A stretch of 13,821 bases of DNA, taken from assembly GCA_009780795.1 (NCBI GenBank), contig WQZJ01000022.1, forward strand, positions 1-13,821, in the 5' to 3' direction. Within the stretch, counting starts at the first letter, position 1. Each line of letters starts with the position of its first letter. The notes below the pieces were generated by a model that saw only the letters and a program-made list of their open reading frames with translations, did not search any database and had not been told where the DNA came from. Positions 1-7,011 of this stretch are shown one piece after another. This DNA is from Methanomassiliicoccaceae archaeon. Its GTDB lineage: Archaea; Thermoplasmatota; Thermoplasmata; Methanomassiliicoccales; Methanomethylophilaceae. Both the position numbers and the translations under genes were made by a program.

Positions 1-210
1 ACCGGATCGCTCAAAGATCTCGTGGCCGGTATGAAGAGATATCATATAGGGCAGGCAAAGAAGTTCTCGCACCTCTATCCGTTATCGGTGATACCCATTC
101 TCGACTTCATGATCCACAAGAGCATTGAAGTTGAGAATGTAAGGATAATAGCGAGAGGCATAGAGAGCGGAATTGACAAGGACACCATCAAAGGACTACT
201 GGTGATCTGA
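1..210 (+). CDS. atpC: A/V-type ATP synthase subunit C, C-terminal fragment
   Basis: This is the 3' end of the gene for subunit C (the V-ATPase d-type subunit), which links the central stalk to the membrane rotor ring. The frame is open from base 1, so the start lies outside the window; the first ATG inside it (base 31) is internal. Seen in the sequence: about 69 residues, including a stretch reading HLYPLSVIPILDFM followed by a segment on the pattern of IRIIARGIE, which matches the conserved C-terminus of archaeal subunit C. The TGA stop is one base before the atpF start. The gene order C-F-A-B-D is the usual order in euryarchaeal ATP synthase operons and supports the call. Nothing odd is visible in the fragment. 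Confidence 0.93.
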   Translation, partial: TGSLKDLVAGMKRYHIGQAKKFSHLYPLSVIPILDFMIHKSIEVENVRIIARGIESGIDKDTIKGLLVI

Positions 211-211
211 A

Positions 212-517
212 ATGGAAATAGCAGTCATAGGAAGTGAAGAATTCGTCCTCGGATTCAGGCTGGCGGGGCTCAGGAGAGTTTTCGTCGCAACACCCGAGAA
301 TTACGAAAAGAAGATGCTGGAAGCGCTCGCCGAAGAATCGGTAGGGATACTTGCGGCGGACTCTAAAGATCTTCAGCTGCTGTCCCCGCAGCTTAGGCAG
401 AAGGTGCTGGACATGATCCAGCCCGTGGTAGTACCGGTAGGAAGGGACGAAGGTGACCTTCGTGAGAGAGTTAAAAGAGCGATTGGCGTTGATTTATACA
501 AGACAGAGGATGATTAA
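212..517 (+). CDS. atpF: A/V-type ATP synthase subunit F
   Basis: This 101-residue protein is the small central-stalk subunit F, a soluble component of the rotor that sits with subunit D. Length fits the family (about 100 aa). The N-terminus MEIAVIGSEEFVLGFRLAG matches the family's opening beta strand followed by the conserved GF-LAG helix start. Further on, a segment on the pattern of VGIL and a stretch of short strands and helices give the expected CheY-like alpha/beta fold, ending in a basic and acidic helix. It starts one base after atpC stops and its TAA stop directly abuts the atpA ATG, so translation is likely coupled. The assignment rests on sequence pattern plus operon position. Confidence 0.94.
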   Translation: MEIAVIGSEEFVLGFRLAGLRRVFVATPENYEKKMLEALAEESVGILAADSKDLQLLSPQLRQKVLDMIQPVVVPVGRDEGDLRERVKRAIGVDLYKTEDD

Positions 518-2245
518 ATGAGCAAAGAAGGTGTTATTTACAGGGTCGCAGGACCCGTGGTGACCGCCATGGGCATCTCGCCGAAGATGTACGACGTCGT
601 ACAGGTAGGGACGGAGAAGCTGATGGGCGAGGTCATCAAAATAGTGGGCGACCACACGATCATCCAGGTTTATGAGAACACGTCCGGCGTAAGACCGGGA
701 GAACCGGTCTCCAACACCGGCCGTCCCCTTGTCGCGGAACTGGGGCCGGGTCTGCTCTCGTCGGTCTACGACGGGATACAGAGACCCCTTCCCGTACTGA
801 AGGACACGATGGGGGACTTCATCTACCGCGGAGTTTCCGCACCTGGATTGGACAGAGAGAAGAAATGGGATTTTAACCCGATAGTGAAGAAAGGGGACGA
901 GGTGTCCGCCGGCCAGGTGATCGGAACGGTCATGGAGGGCACGATGGAGCACAGGATAATGGTCCCCCCGAACGTTAAGGGAAAGGTCGACAGCATAAAG
1001 GAAGGCAGCTTCACCGTCGAGGAGACGGTGGCGGTGGTTGACGGTAACGATATAGCCATGATGCAGAAATGGCCCGTCCGTGTACCGAGACCGGTGAAGG
1101 AGAAGTTCCAGCCGGACATACCGCTTGTGACCGGTCAGAGAGTTCTCGATACGATGTTCCCACTGGCGAAGGGCGGTGCGGCCGCGATCCCCGGAGGATT
1201 CGGTACCGGAAAGACCGTTACGCAGCAGCAGCTCGCGAAATGGTCGGACGCCGAGATAGTCGTTTACATAGGATGCGGCGAGCGCGGTAATGAGATGACA
1301 GAGGTTCTCACAGAGTTCCCGCACCTCGAGGACCCGAAATCAGGCAACCCGCTTATGAACAGGACCGTTCTCATTGCGAACACGTCCAACATGCCCGTTG
1401 CGGCGAGAGAGGCATCCGTTTACACCGGAATGACCATTGCGGAATACTACAGGGACATGGGATACAACGTCTCGCTCATGGCGGACTCGACGTCAAGATG
1501 GGCGGAGGCGATGAGAGAGATATCGTCAAGGCTTGAAGAGATGCCCGGCGAGGAAGGATATCCTGCGTATCTCGCAGGCCGTCTCTCGGAGTTCTACGAG
1601 CGTGCATGCAGATGCAAGACGCTCGCCGGATCGGAAGGTTCAATATCCGTCATCGGTGCCGTGTCGCCGCCCGGAGGAGATCTTTCCGAACCTGTGACGC
1701 AGAACACGCTGCGCATAGTGCGTGTGTTCTGGGCACTGGACACGAAACTGAGAGAGAGGAGACACTTCCCGGCCATCAACTGGCTCACTTCGTACTCGTT
1801 GTACGACAAGCAGCTCAGGTCATGGTACGCATCGAACGTCGCGGAGGACTTCCCGGCACTCAGGGAATGGGCCATGCAGATCCTGCAGAAGGAATCCGAG
1901 TTACAGGAGATCGTGCAGCTGGTCGGTTCCGATGCGCTGCCGGATGAGCAGAAGGTGACGCTGGAAGTCTCCAAAATGATAAGGGAGATATTCCTGCAGC
2001 AGAACGCGTACCACCCGGTGGACACGTTCTGCCCGATGCAGAGACAGTACACAGTGATGAAACTGATAAAGAAGTACTCCGACCTCGCCGACAAGGCGCT
2101 GGCCGGCGGTGCGCCGGTCAGCAAGATAGCGGACATACCGGCAAAGCAGAGACTGGCGATGGCGAAGTACGAGACGAACATCGACGATGAGTACAAGGCC
2201 GTTGACACGGACATGGAAAAAGAGTTCGCAGGACTGGGGGTGTGA
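518..2245 (+). CDS. atpA: A/V-type ATP synthase catalytic subunit A
   Basis: Catalytic subunit of the A1 head; makes or hydrolyses ATP in response to rotor movement. It has 575 residues, normal for the family, with an N-terminal beta barrel, the A-type-specific non-homologous region (about residues 110-190), a nucleotide-binding domain and a helical C-terminal domain. The Walker A motif GGFGTGKT lies at residues 226-233 and the catalytic-glutamate motif GERGNE at 254-259. SRWAEAMREISSRL and the downstream PGEEGYPAYL segment are also typical. There is no intein at the P-loop, a site occupied by one in Thermoplasma and Pyrococcus relatives. The P-loop differs from the usual archaeal GPFGSGKT at two positions. 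The start directly follows atpF; its stop is three bases before atpB. Confidence 0.98.
   Translation: MSKEGVIYRVAGPVVTAMGISPKMYDVVQVGTEKLMGEVIKIVGDHTIIQVYENTSGVRPGEPVSNTGRPLVAELGPGLLSSVYDGIQRPLPVLKDTMGDFIYRGVSAPGLDREKKWDFNPIVKKGDEVSAGQVIGTVMEGTMEHRIMVPPNVKGKVDSIKEGSFTVEETVAVVDGNDIAMMQKWPVRVPRPVKEKFQPDIPLVTGQRVLDTMFPLAKGGAAAIPGGFGTGKTVTQQQLAKWSDAEIVVYIGCGERGNEMTEVLTEFPHLEDPKSGNPLMNRTVLIANTSNMPVAAREASVYTGMTIAEYYRDMGYNVSLMADSTSRWAEAMREISSRLEEMPGEEGYPAYLAGRLSEFYERACRCKTLAGSEGSISVIGAVSPPGGDLSEPVTQNTLRIVRVFWALDTKLRERRHFPAINWLTSYSLYDKQLRSWYASNVAEDFPALREWAMQILQKESELQEIVQLVGSDALPDEQKVTLEVSKMIREIFLQQNAYHPVDTFCPMQRQYTVMKLIKKYSDLADKALAGGAPVSKIADIPAKQRLAMAKYETNIDDEYKAVDTDMEKEFAGLGV
2236..2242 (+). promoter_or_regulatory. 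Shine-Dalgarno site of atpB
   Basis: GGGGGTG lies inside the last codons of atpA with six bases between it and the atpB ATG at 2249. It complements the CCUCC-type 3' end of archaeal 16S rRNA with one wobble. It fixes the atpB start and suggests coupled translation. Confidence 0.7.
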
Positions 2246-2248
2246 TCA

Positions 2249-3625
2249 ATGAGCAAAGTATCCAAAGAGTACAAGACGATCACCGAGATCGCCGGTCCGC
2301 TGGTGTTCGTGAAGAAGACGGAGCCGATATCGTATCAGGAGCTCGTCAGCGTGAAGTTATCGAACGGTTCGACGAAGAGAGGACAAGTTCTTGATTCGTC
2401 GGATGACATGGTGGTCGTTCAGATATTCGAGGGAACGTCAGGAATAGACAGGGACGCGAGCGTCCGTTTCCTCGGTGAGACGATGAAGATGCCGGTGTCG
2501 AAGGACATGTTGGGACGTGTCCTCTCGGGAAGCGGTGAGCCGCTGGACGGCGGACCTGCTATAACACCTGAGAAGAAGCTGGACATAGTCGGAGCGGCCA
2601 TAAACCCGTGGGCCCGCGACAACCCCGCGGATTTCATCCAGACCGGAATATCGACGATAGACGGTATGAACACCCTTGTCAGGGGGCAGAAGCTTCCGAT
2701 ATTCTCTGCTTCAGGTCTTCCTCACAACGACCTTGCGATGCAGATAGCCAGACAGGCGAAGGTACGCGGCAAGGACGAGGAGTTCGCCGTGGTGTTCGTG
2801 GCAATGGGAATAACCAACGAGGAGAAGCAGACGTTCATGCGCGAGTTCGAGAGGACGGGCGCATTGAAGAACGCCGTGGTGTTCCTCAATCTCGCCGACG
2901 ATCCCGCCATCGAGCGTATAGTCACGCCCCGTCTCGGTCTTACGACGGCTGAGTACATGGCTTTCGAACTGGACATGCAGGTGCTCGTCATAATGACGGA
3001 CCTCACGAACTACTGCGAGGCGCTGAGACAGGTCGGTGCCGCCAGAGAAGAGGTTCCGGGAAGAAGGGGCTACCCCGGTTACATGTACACGGACCTTGCT
3101 GAGCTTTACGAGCGCGCGGGCAGGATAAAAGGGAAGAAGGGAAGCATCACGCAGATCCCGATCCTCTCGATGCCCGGCGACGACATAACGCACCCGATCC
3201 CGGACCTTTCCGGTTACATCACAGAGGGACAGATAGTCATGTCGAGGGAGTTACACCGTGCAGGCATATACCCGCCGGTGAACGTTTCGTCGTCTCTCAG
3301 CAGACTGATGAACGCAGGTGTCGGTCCCGGAAAGACCAGAGAGGACCACAAGGCGGTCTCTGATCAGCTGTACGCCGCATATGCGGAAGGAAAGGACCTC
3401 CGCGGTCTGGTGGCCATCGTCGGTAAAGAGTCGTTATCAGAGAAGGACAGGAGACTCCTGGACTTCGCGGACGTCTTCGAGAGCCGTGTGGTAAAGCAGG
3501 GACACGAGGAGGACCGCTCCATCGAGGATACGCTGGCAGTATCGTGGGACATCCTCAAGTCGCTGTCGAGGGACCAGCTGACGAGGATCGACCGTAAGTA
3601 TCAGGAAAAGTACCTTCAGAGCTGA
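2249..3625 (+). CDS. atpB: A/V-type ATP synthase regulatory subunit B
   Basis: Non-catalytic B subunit, which alternates with subunit A in the A1 hexamer. Its 458 residues match the family (about 460). It has the N-terminal barrel (IAGPLVFV near residues 14-21), a conserved stretch at about 83-102 ending in SGSGEPLDGG, and the degenerate P-loop SASGLPHND at 153-161, which replaces Walker A and marks it as B rather than A. The segment PGRRGYPGYMYTDLAELYERAGR is also typical of archaeal B subunits. A strong Shine-Dalgarno site sits in the end of atpA. The gene ends with tandem stops TGA TAA, and the atpD ATG follows two bases later. Confidence 0.98.
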   Translation: MSKVSKEYKTITEIAGPLVFVKKTEPISYQELVSVKLSNGSTKRGQVLDSSDDMVVVQIFEGTSGIDRDASVRFLGETMKMPVSKDMLGRVLSGSGEPLDGGPAITPEKKLDIVGAAINPWARDNPADFIQTGISTIDGMNTLVRGQKLPIFSASGLPHNDLAMQIARQAKVRGKDEEFAVVFVAMGITNEEKQTFMREFERTGALKNAVVFLNLADDPAIERIVTPRLGLTTAEYMAFELDMQVLVIMTDLTNYCEALRQVGAAREEVPGRRGYPGYMYTDLAELYERAGRIKGKKGSITQIPILSMPGDDITHPIPDLSGYITEGQIVMSRELHRAGIYPPVNVSSSLSRLMNAGVGPGKTREDHKAVSDQLYAAYAEGKDLRGLVAIVGKESLSEKDRRLLDFADVFESRVVKQGHEEDRSIEDTLAVSWDILKSLSRDQLTRIDRKYQEKYLQS

Positions 3626-3630
3626 TAAGA

Positions 3631-4266
3631 ATGCCGACACAAGATATCACGCCGACGCGTTCCGCGCTGCTCGAGGTGAAGAGGAAGATCAAGCTCTCCA
3701 AGAGCGGATACAAGATCATGAAGATGAAGAGGGACGGCCTCATCATCGAGTTCTTCGAAGTACTCGAGAAAGCGAAGGAGATGCGCGGGAGCGTCCTGTC
3801 GGAATATGATGCTGCGATGCAGAAGGTCGCCATCGCAAGGGCCGTGGAGGGGGCGATCGCGGTGAAGAGTGCCGCGTACGCCCTCAAAGCGGACCCGAAG
3901 GTGAAGCTCGGAAGCAAGAGCATCATGGGAATGATGGTCCCGAAGGTCGAGTGCGAGATCATAAGGACACCGATGACCGAAAGGGGATTCGGTGTCATCT
4001 CGACGTCAGCATACATCGAGGAGGCCGCACAGGCCTTCGAGAAGTTGCTGGAGACGCTTGTGAAGGCGGCGGAAGTAGAGATAACGATGAAGAAGCTCCT
4101 GGACGAGATCGAGAAGACCAAGAGAAGAGTGAACGCACTGGAATTCAAGGTCATCCCGGAACTGCAGGAAGCGGAATCATTCGTTGAGTTCAGGCTGCAG
4201 GAGATGGAAAGGGAGAACACGATCCGTCTCAAGCACCTGAAGAAGAAGGGCGAGGCCGCGGAGTGA
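3631..4266 (+). CDS. atpD: A/V-type ATP synthase central-stalk subunit D
   Basis: Subunit D is the rotor shaft, a long antiparallel coiled coil reaching into the A3B3 head. Its 211 residues are normal for archaea. The N-terminus carries the family pattern TRSALLEVKRKIKLSKSGY, then a KMKRDGLI-like segment that leads into the first long helix. The middle (about residues 90-130) is a less helical insertion, and the C-terminal half (about 135-205) is charged, heptad-like coiled coil with repeated Glu, Lys and Arg. It follows atpB closely. Its TGA stop overlaps by one base (TGATG) with the start of a previously uncalled small membrane protein. Identity is secure from sequence and operon position. 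Confidence 0.97.
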   Translation: MPTQDITPTRSALLEVKRKIKLSKSGYKIMKMKRDGLIIEFFEVLEKAKEMRGSVLSEYDAAMQKVAIARAVEGAIAVKSAAYALKADPKVKLGSKSIMGMMVPKVECEIIRTPMTERGFGVISTSAYIEEAAQAFEKLLETLVKAAEVEITMKKLLDEIEKTKRRVNALEFKVIPELQEAESFVEFRLQEMERENTIRLKHLKKKGEAAE

Positions 4267-4415
4267 TGTCGCTCGAGGACAGGTTCTTAGAGATCAGGGA
4301 CGACCCCAAGAAAAGGGCGAGGGCGTTCAAGGTCATATGGATCGTCGGGTATGCGATGCTGATGCTCGGGTCGTTCCTGACCGTCTACTTCCTCTGGAAG
4401 CAGCTCAATCCTTAA
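4266..4415 (+). CDS. 49-aa single-span membrane protein coupled to atpD
   Basis: A short reading frame that I do not recognise as a named family. It starts at the ATG overlapping the atpD stop by one base (TGATG), a common signal of translational coupling, and ends with TAA at 4413-4415. Residues 1-23 are hydrophilic and charged (MSLEDRFLEIRDDPKKRARAF). Residues 24-44 are a clean hydrophobic span, followed by a short KQLNP tail. The positive cluster KKRAR just before the span predicts an N-in, C-out orientation. It is the last gene before a T-rich stop region, so it belongs to the ATP synthase transcript. Its codons are GC-rich like its neighbours. It could be an accessory, assembly or regulatory subunit of the A-type ATP synthase; that is inference. 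Chance is possible but unlikely given the coupling, the membrane span and the lack of any other gene there. Confidence 0.75.
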   Translation: MSLEDRFLEIRDDPKKRARAFKVIWIVGYAMLMLGSFLTVYFLWKQLNP

Positions 4416-4421
4416 ACACCT

Positions 4422-4449
4422 TAAATTTCTCAATTTATTTGTTCTGTTC
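4422..4449 (+). terminator. T-rich terminator of the ATP synthase operon
   Basis: Seven bases after the last stop is an AT-rich inverted repeat, TAAATT-TCTC-AATTTA (4422-4437), followed by TTTGTTCTGTT. Archaeal RNA polymerase stops at T-rich tracts of this kind. The repeat is symmetric, so it could also affect leftward transcription, but no T tract follows on that strand. Confidence 0.6.
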
Positions 4450-4486
4450 CAAAGGCGTTATGATCCAAGGTCAGTGACATCGGCGC

Positions 4487-4819
4487 TCAGCGGGCGGTCG
4501 ATGTCTTCTGCAGTCCGACTATGCCCGCGATGATCATCATCGCAAAGAGTATCCGAAGAATTCCCGCAGGCTCGTCCATGAAGAATATGCCGTATGCGAA
4601 TATCCCGGCCGCTCCTATACCGACCCACACCGCATACGCGGTCCCCAGCGGCATCCCGGTGCTTATCGCCTTCGACAGCATGACCATGCTCAGCAGGATG
4701 AACACTATCGCGGTTATCGTCCACAGGATACTCGCGAAACCGTCGGAATATTTCATCGAGACAGCCCAAACGATCTCGAACAGACCTCCTATCAAAATGT
4801 AGGTCCATCCTTTGTTCAT
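4487..4819 (-). CDS. SMR-family transporter, Gdx/SugE-like (second of a pair)
   Basis: A 110-residue four-helix small multidrug resistance protein; the family exchanges protons for cationic substrates. The GGLFEIVWAVSMKYSDGF segment (residues 11-28) holds the essential membrane glutamate E15. The W-A-V-S-M-K-x-S-x-GF pattern resembles the Gdx (SugE) branch, known guanidinium exporters, more than the EmrE branch. GTAYAVWVGIGA (about 59-70) is the conserved second and third helix signature. It starts one base after the upstream SMR gene stops, with a strong Shine-Dalgarno site inside that gene. Its charges favour the side opposite to those of its partner, which suggests a fixed-orientation heterodimer. 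Substrate cannot be settled from sequence; guanidinium is the best guess. Confidence 0.93.
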   Translation of the reverse strand: MNKGWTYILIGGLFEIVWAVSMKYSDGFASILWTITAIVFILLSMVMLSKAISTGMPLGTAYAVWVGIGAAGIFAYGIFFMDEPAGILRILFAMMIIAGIVGLQKTSTAR

Positions 4820-4820
4820 G

Positions 4821-5147
4821 TCACACCCCCGCCGTGATATACAGCCCGATTATACCGGCCACCGTCAGAACGGCGAAGAATACCCTCAGGACGGTCGTTC
4901 TCTCCTTGAAGAGCAGCATCCCGGCCAGTAATGTGCATACTGCGCCTATCCCGGTCCATACGGCGTATGCCGTGCCGGCCGGGAGCGATGACATGACAAC
5001 GAACAGCAGATAGAGACTGGCCGCAAGAAATGCGATGGTGGCCAGTGTCCACCGGACGTTCCGGAATCCGTTGGACTTTTTCATCGATACGGCCCAACAG
5101 GGTTCAAGGAGGCCAGCTATGATCAGAAGTATCCATGCTGTGAGCAT
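4821..5147 (-). CDS. SMR-family transporter, Gdx/SugE-like (first of a pair)
   Basis: A 108-residue four-helix SMR protein, the partner of the gene that follows. The membrane glutamate is E15 in GLLEPCWAVSMKKSNGF; proline directly after it (P16) is unusual, since related proteins usually have valine or another aliphatic residue there. GTAYAVWTGIGA (about 58-69) closely matches the Gdx group. All basic residues (K23, K24, R29, R32, K81, R83, R88) fall in loops 1 and 3, and none in the N-terminus, loop 2 or C-terminus, so those loops should be cytoplasmic. It starts nine bases after the polymerase subunit stops, with only a weak GGT-type ribosome site, so it appears to be read from the polymerase promoter. 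No guanidine riboswitch is visible. Confidence 0.93.
   Translation of the reverse strand: MLTAWILLIIAGLLEPCWAVSMKKSNGFRNVRWTLATIAFLAASLYLLFVVMSSLPAGTAYAVWTGIGAVCTLLAGMLLFKERTTVLRVFFAVLTVAGIIGLYITAGV
4824..4830 (-). promoter_or_regulatory. Shine-Dalgarno site of the second SMR gene
   Basis: On the minus strand GGGGGTG overlaps the end of the first SMR gene, four bases before the ATG at 4819. It is much stronger than the site of the first SMR gene and resembles the atpB site. Confidence 0.65.
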
Positions 5148-5156
5148 TCTACCACT

Positions 5157-6566
5157 TCAGAAACCCTTCATCGTCGTCTTCCCCGTGCCCAGGTGGACGA
5201 TCGGCATCACGGCCGGTTCCGGGTTGAAGTTATGCATCCTTTGGTATTCGGTCTGATCCTGCCACGTCGACGCCGCTATGAGCCTTATCCCCTTGTGCTC
5301 GATAGAACCGGCACCGTGAACGTGCCCTGTAACAAAGATATCCGGTCTCTTGTCTATCACCAGATAATCCTTCTTCTCGGGCGCCAGCGCGGTCTTAAGA
5401 CCATACATCGGGGCCAGGTGTCTCCGCTCGAGCATCTCCTTCATAATGCCTATTGGATCATTATACGTCAGTCGTTGTACGCTCGCAACCCAATCATCGA
5501 TGCTTCTTCCGTGATACGTCAGCACCGTTCGACCTTCGATGTTCAGACCGACCGGGTTAGCTGTCAGCATGACATTGGAATCGAACGATCTCGTGAATAC
5601 CTCCGCCAGTGCCGGCTGCGGCTCCGCCGGGCGCACAGCGTCATGGTTACCGGGCTGCAGCACCATCTTTATGTGGTCCGGTATGTCCTTCAGGTATTCG
5701 GCAAGCCTATGGTACTGGAAGTAGATATCATCTATCGAGAGCTCTTCCTGCTGACCCGGGAATATACCGATGCCGTCGACGACGTCCCCGGGTATTATAA
5801 TATAATCCAGATCCATTTTTTTTGCATTCTCTTTGAGCCATCTAACCATATTGTCCCATCTCTTCTCCAGGAACGTGTGGCTCCCTACATGTATGTCTGA
5901 CAGGAAGGCAACAGATGAGACGGAATCCGACTCCTCCCATATCTCCGACGGCACGCCCGGTCTTATTATCTCGGTGGCAAAGAGAACACCACCGTCCTTT
6001 CTGCTGCCGACGACACCGATGACCTCGTCATTCACTATTATGTCGTTGATATGCGGCGAGTCCTTCATTATTATCGCTTTGCACATGCCACTCTCATCCT
6101 CGAGCTTGAGCTGCCGGTGTCCGTTCTTCGTTATCGTGGATTCGGAGACCATGCCTATGACCTGCACCTCACGGTTCACGGTAACTGCTTTCTCGATAGG
6201 CATGACCGTTCCCATGCGTCTTCTGAGGATGTCGCGTATCGTGTTGTATCGACTCATGAAGTATCTGGTGAAATCTTCCATCTTGCCTTCGCACATCGAC
6301 TCACCGGTGACATCCGTCCCGGCGATGACGGAGATGTCAGGTTGTTTCTTATTCCTCGGAGTGACCGGTTTTATTTCTTTGCTCACCGCACCGCCCAGAA
6401 AACCGAGTATGTCGCTCTTTTCGATGACCATCGTGTTCCGTGTCATCGATGATAATATGTTACTGATGAACGTCCCGGGTTCCGGTTCAGAGAGGACAAG
6501 CTCCAGGGCATCGGGGGACAGGAACATGTTCCTCTGTGCCGCTATGTTCAGGACCTCGCTCCTCAT
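5157..6566 (-). CDS. polB: DNA polymerase II (family D) small subunit DP1, 3'-5' exonuclease
   Basis: Small subunit of the archaeal replicative polymerase PolD; it carries the Mre11-like proofreading nuclease and pairs with the large subunit DP2, not in this window. It has 469 residues, shorter than Pyrococcus DP1 (about 613), with the difference mostly in the N-terminal region. Order: N-terminal domain (1-60), linker (about 61-95), OB fold (about 131-205), then calcineurin-like phosphoesterase (about 218-430). All metal motifs are present: SDIHVGS 223-229, GDVVDG 260-265, GNHD 306-309, YHGRS 351-355 and GHVHG 414-418, so the nuclease should be active. ATG at 6566 is 28 bases from a TATA box, which suggests a leaderless mRNA. 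It is the first gene of an operon with two SMR transporters. Older annotations call it polB, not to be confused with family-B polymerase. Confidence 0.96.
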   Translation of the reverse strand: MRSEVLNIAAQRNMFLSPDALELVLSEPEPGTFISNILSSMTRNTMVIEKSDILGFLGGAVSKEIKPVTPRNKKQPDISVIAGTDVTGESMCEGKMEDFTRYFMSRYNTIRDILRRRMGTVMPIEKAVTVNREVQVIGMVSESTITKNGHRQLKLEDESGMCKAIIMKDSPHINDIIVNDEVIGVVGSRKDGGVLFATEIIRPGVPSEIWEESDSVSSVAFLSDIHVGSHTFLEKRWDNMVRWLKENAKKMDLDYIIIPGDVVDGIGIFPGQQEELSIDDIYFQYHRLAEYLKDIPDHIKMVLQPGNHDAVRPAEPQPALAEVFTRSFDSNVMLTANPVGLNIEGRTVLTYHGRSIDDWVASVQRLTYNDPIGIMKEMLERRHLAPMYGLKTALAPEKKDYLVIDKRPDIFVTGHVHGAGSIEHKGIRLIAASTWQDQTEYQRMHNFNPEPAVMPIVHLGTGKTTMKGF

Positions 6567-6591
6567 CCTTAACGAAGAGCGGATGATTTGT

Positions 6592-6597
6592 TATATA
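6592..6597. promoter_or_regulatory. Shared divergent TATA box
   Basis: TATATA sits in the 52-base gap between the DP1 start (6566, leftward) and the UPF0201 start (6619, rightward). Its centre is 28.5 bases from the first and 24.5 from the second start codon, the usual distance from TATA to transcription start in archaea. The core reads the same on both strands, so it could serve both directions and give two leaderless messages. No Shine-Dalgarno site precedes either start, which fits. Confidence 0.7.
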
Positions 6598-6618
6598 CTT
6601 TTTCGAACATCCGGTTTC

Positions 6619-7011
6619 ATGACCCCGACCGTCAGGATATCGTGCCCGGTTTTTCCGAGCGAGGACATCGAAAAGGTAAGGCTGGCCGTGCTGAACATAT
6701 TCCCGGGTGCCGTCCTGGACATCACCGGGGACGGCATACGGTCAGGATCGGTCGGAATGGATCATTTCGGCGATCAGATACGAAGGCAGAGGATACTGGA
6801 TACCGCCCGTTCCGTCATGATGAAGGGAAGGAGAGGGGAGATCACTTATTTCGATCTCAACAAACAGGCCGCATATGCCGGAAAGATATCGTTCGTCGAA
6901 GGAAGGACGGTACTAGGAACGATAAGGGTGTCCGTGGAGGCGGATGACATAACGTCATTCATAGAGGCGTTCGCCCCGAACACCGTCGACGGTGAGGAGG
7001 TAAGGATATGA
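6619..7011 (+). CDS. UPF0201 family predicted RNA-binding protein (COG1931)
   Basis: A 130-residue archaeal protein of the UPF0201/COG1931 family, predicted to bind RNA through a fold like the double-stranded RNA-binding domain; its cellular role is not established. The opening TVRISCPVFPSEDIEKVRLA (4-23) followed by VLNIFPGAVL matches the family's start: a strand, a P-T/S-E-D-x-E-K-V motif and a helix. Residues 52-62 are QIRRQRIL-rich, and the centre contains a basic MMKGRRGEITYFDLNKQAA helix region. I chose ATG 6619 because an earlier in-frame ATG (6583) would put the TATA box inside the gene. Its stop overlaps the next gene's start as ATGA. The family call is from remembered motif patterns, so moderately sure. 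Confidence 0.82.
   Translation: MTPTVRISCPVFPSEDIEKVRLAVLNIFPGAVLDITGDGIRSGSVGMDHFGDQIRRQRILDTARSVMMKGRRGEITYFDLNKQAAYAGKISFVEGRTVLGTIRVSVEADDITSFIEAFAPNTVDGEEVRI

Noticed and set aside
494..1324. 276-codon open frame on the minus strand across atpF/atpA
   Set aside because: It is a shadow frame inside two certain genes; its composition is Arg/His-rich with no domain, promoter or RBS.
1594..2283. 229-codon minus-strand frame opposite atpA
   Set aside because: Antisense shadow in a GC-rich gene; Ser/Cys-rich translation without recognisable motif.
5833..6618. Long upstream extension of the UPF0201 reading frame
   Set aside because: It lies antisense to the DP1 gene and spans the TATA box; the conserved family start fits ATG 6619.
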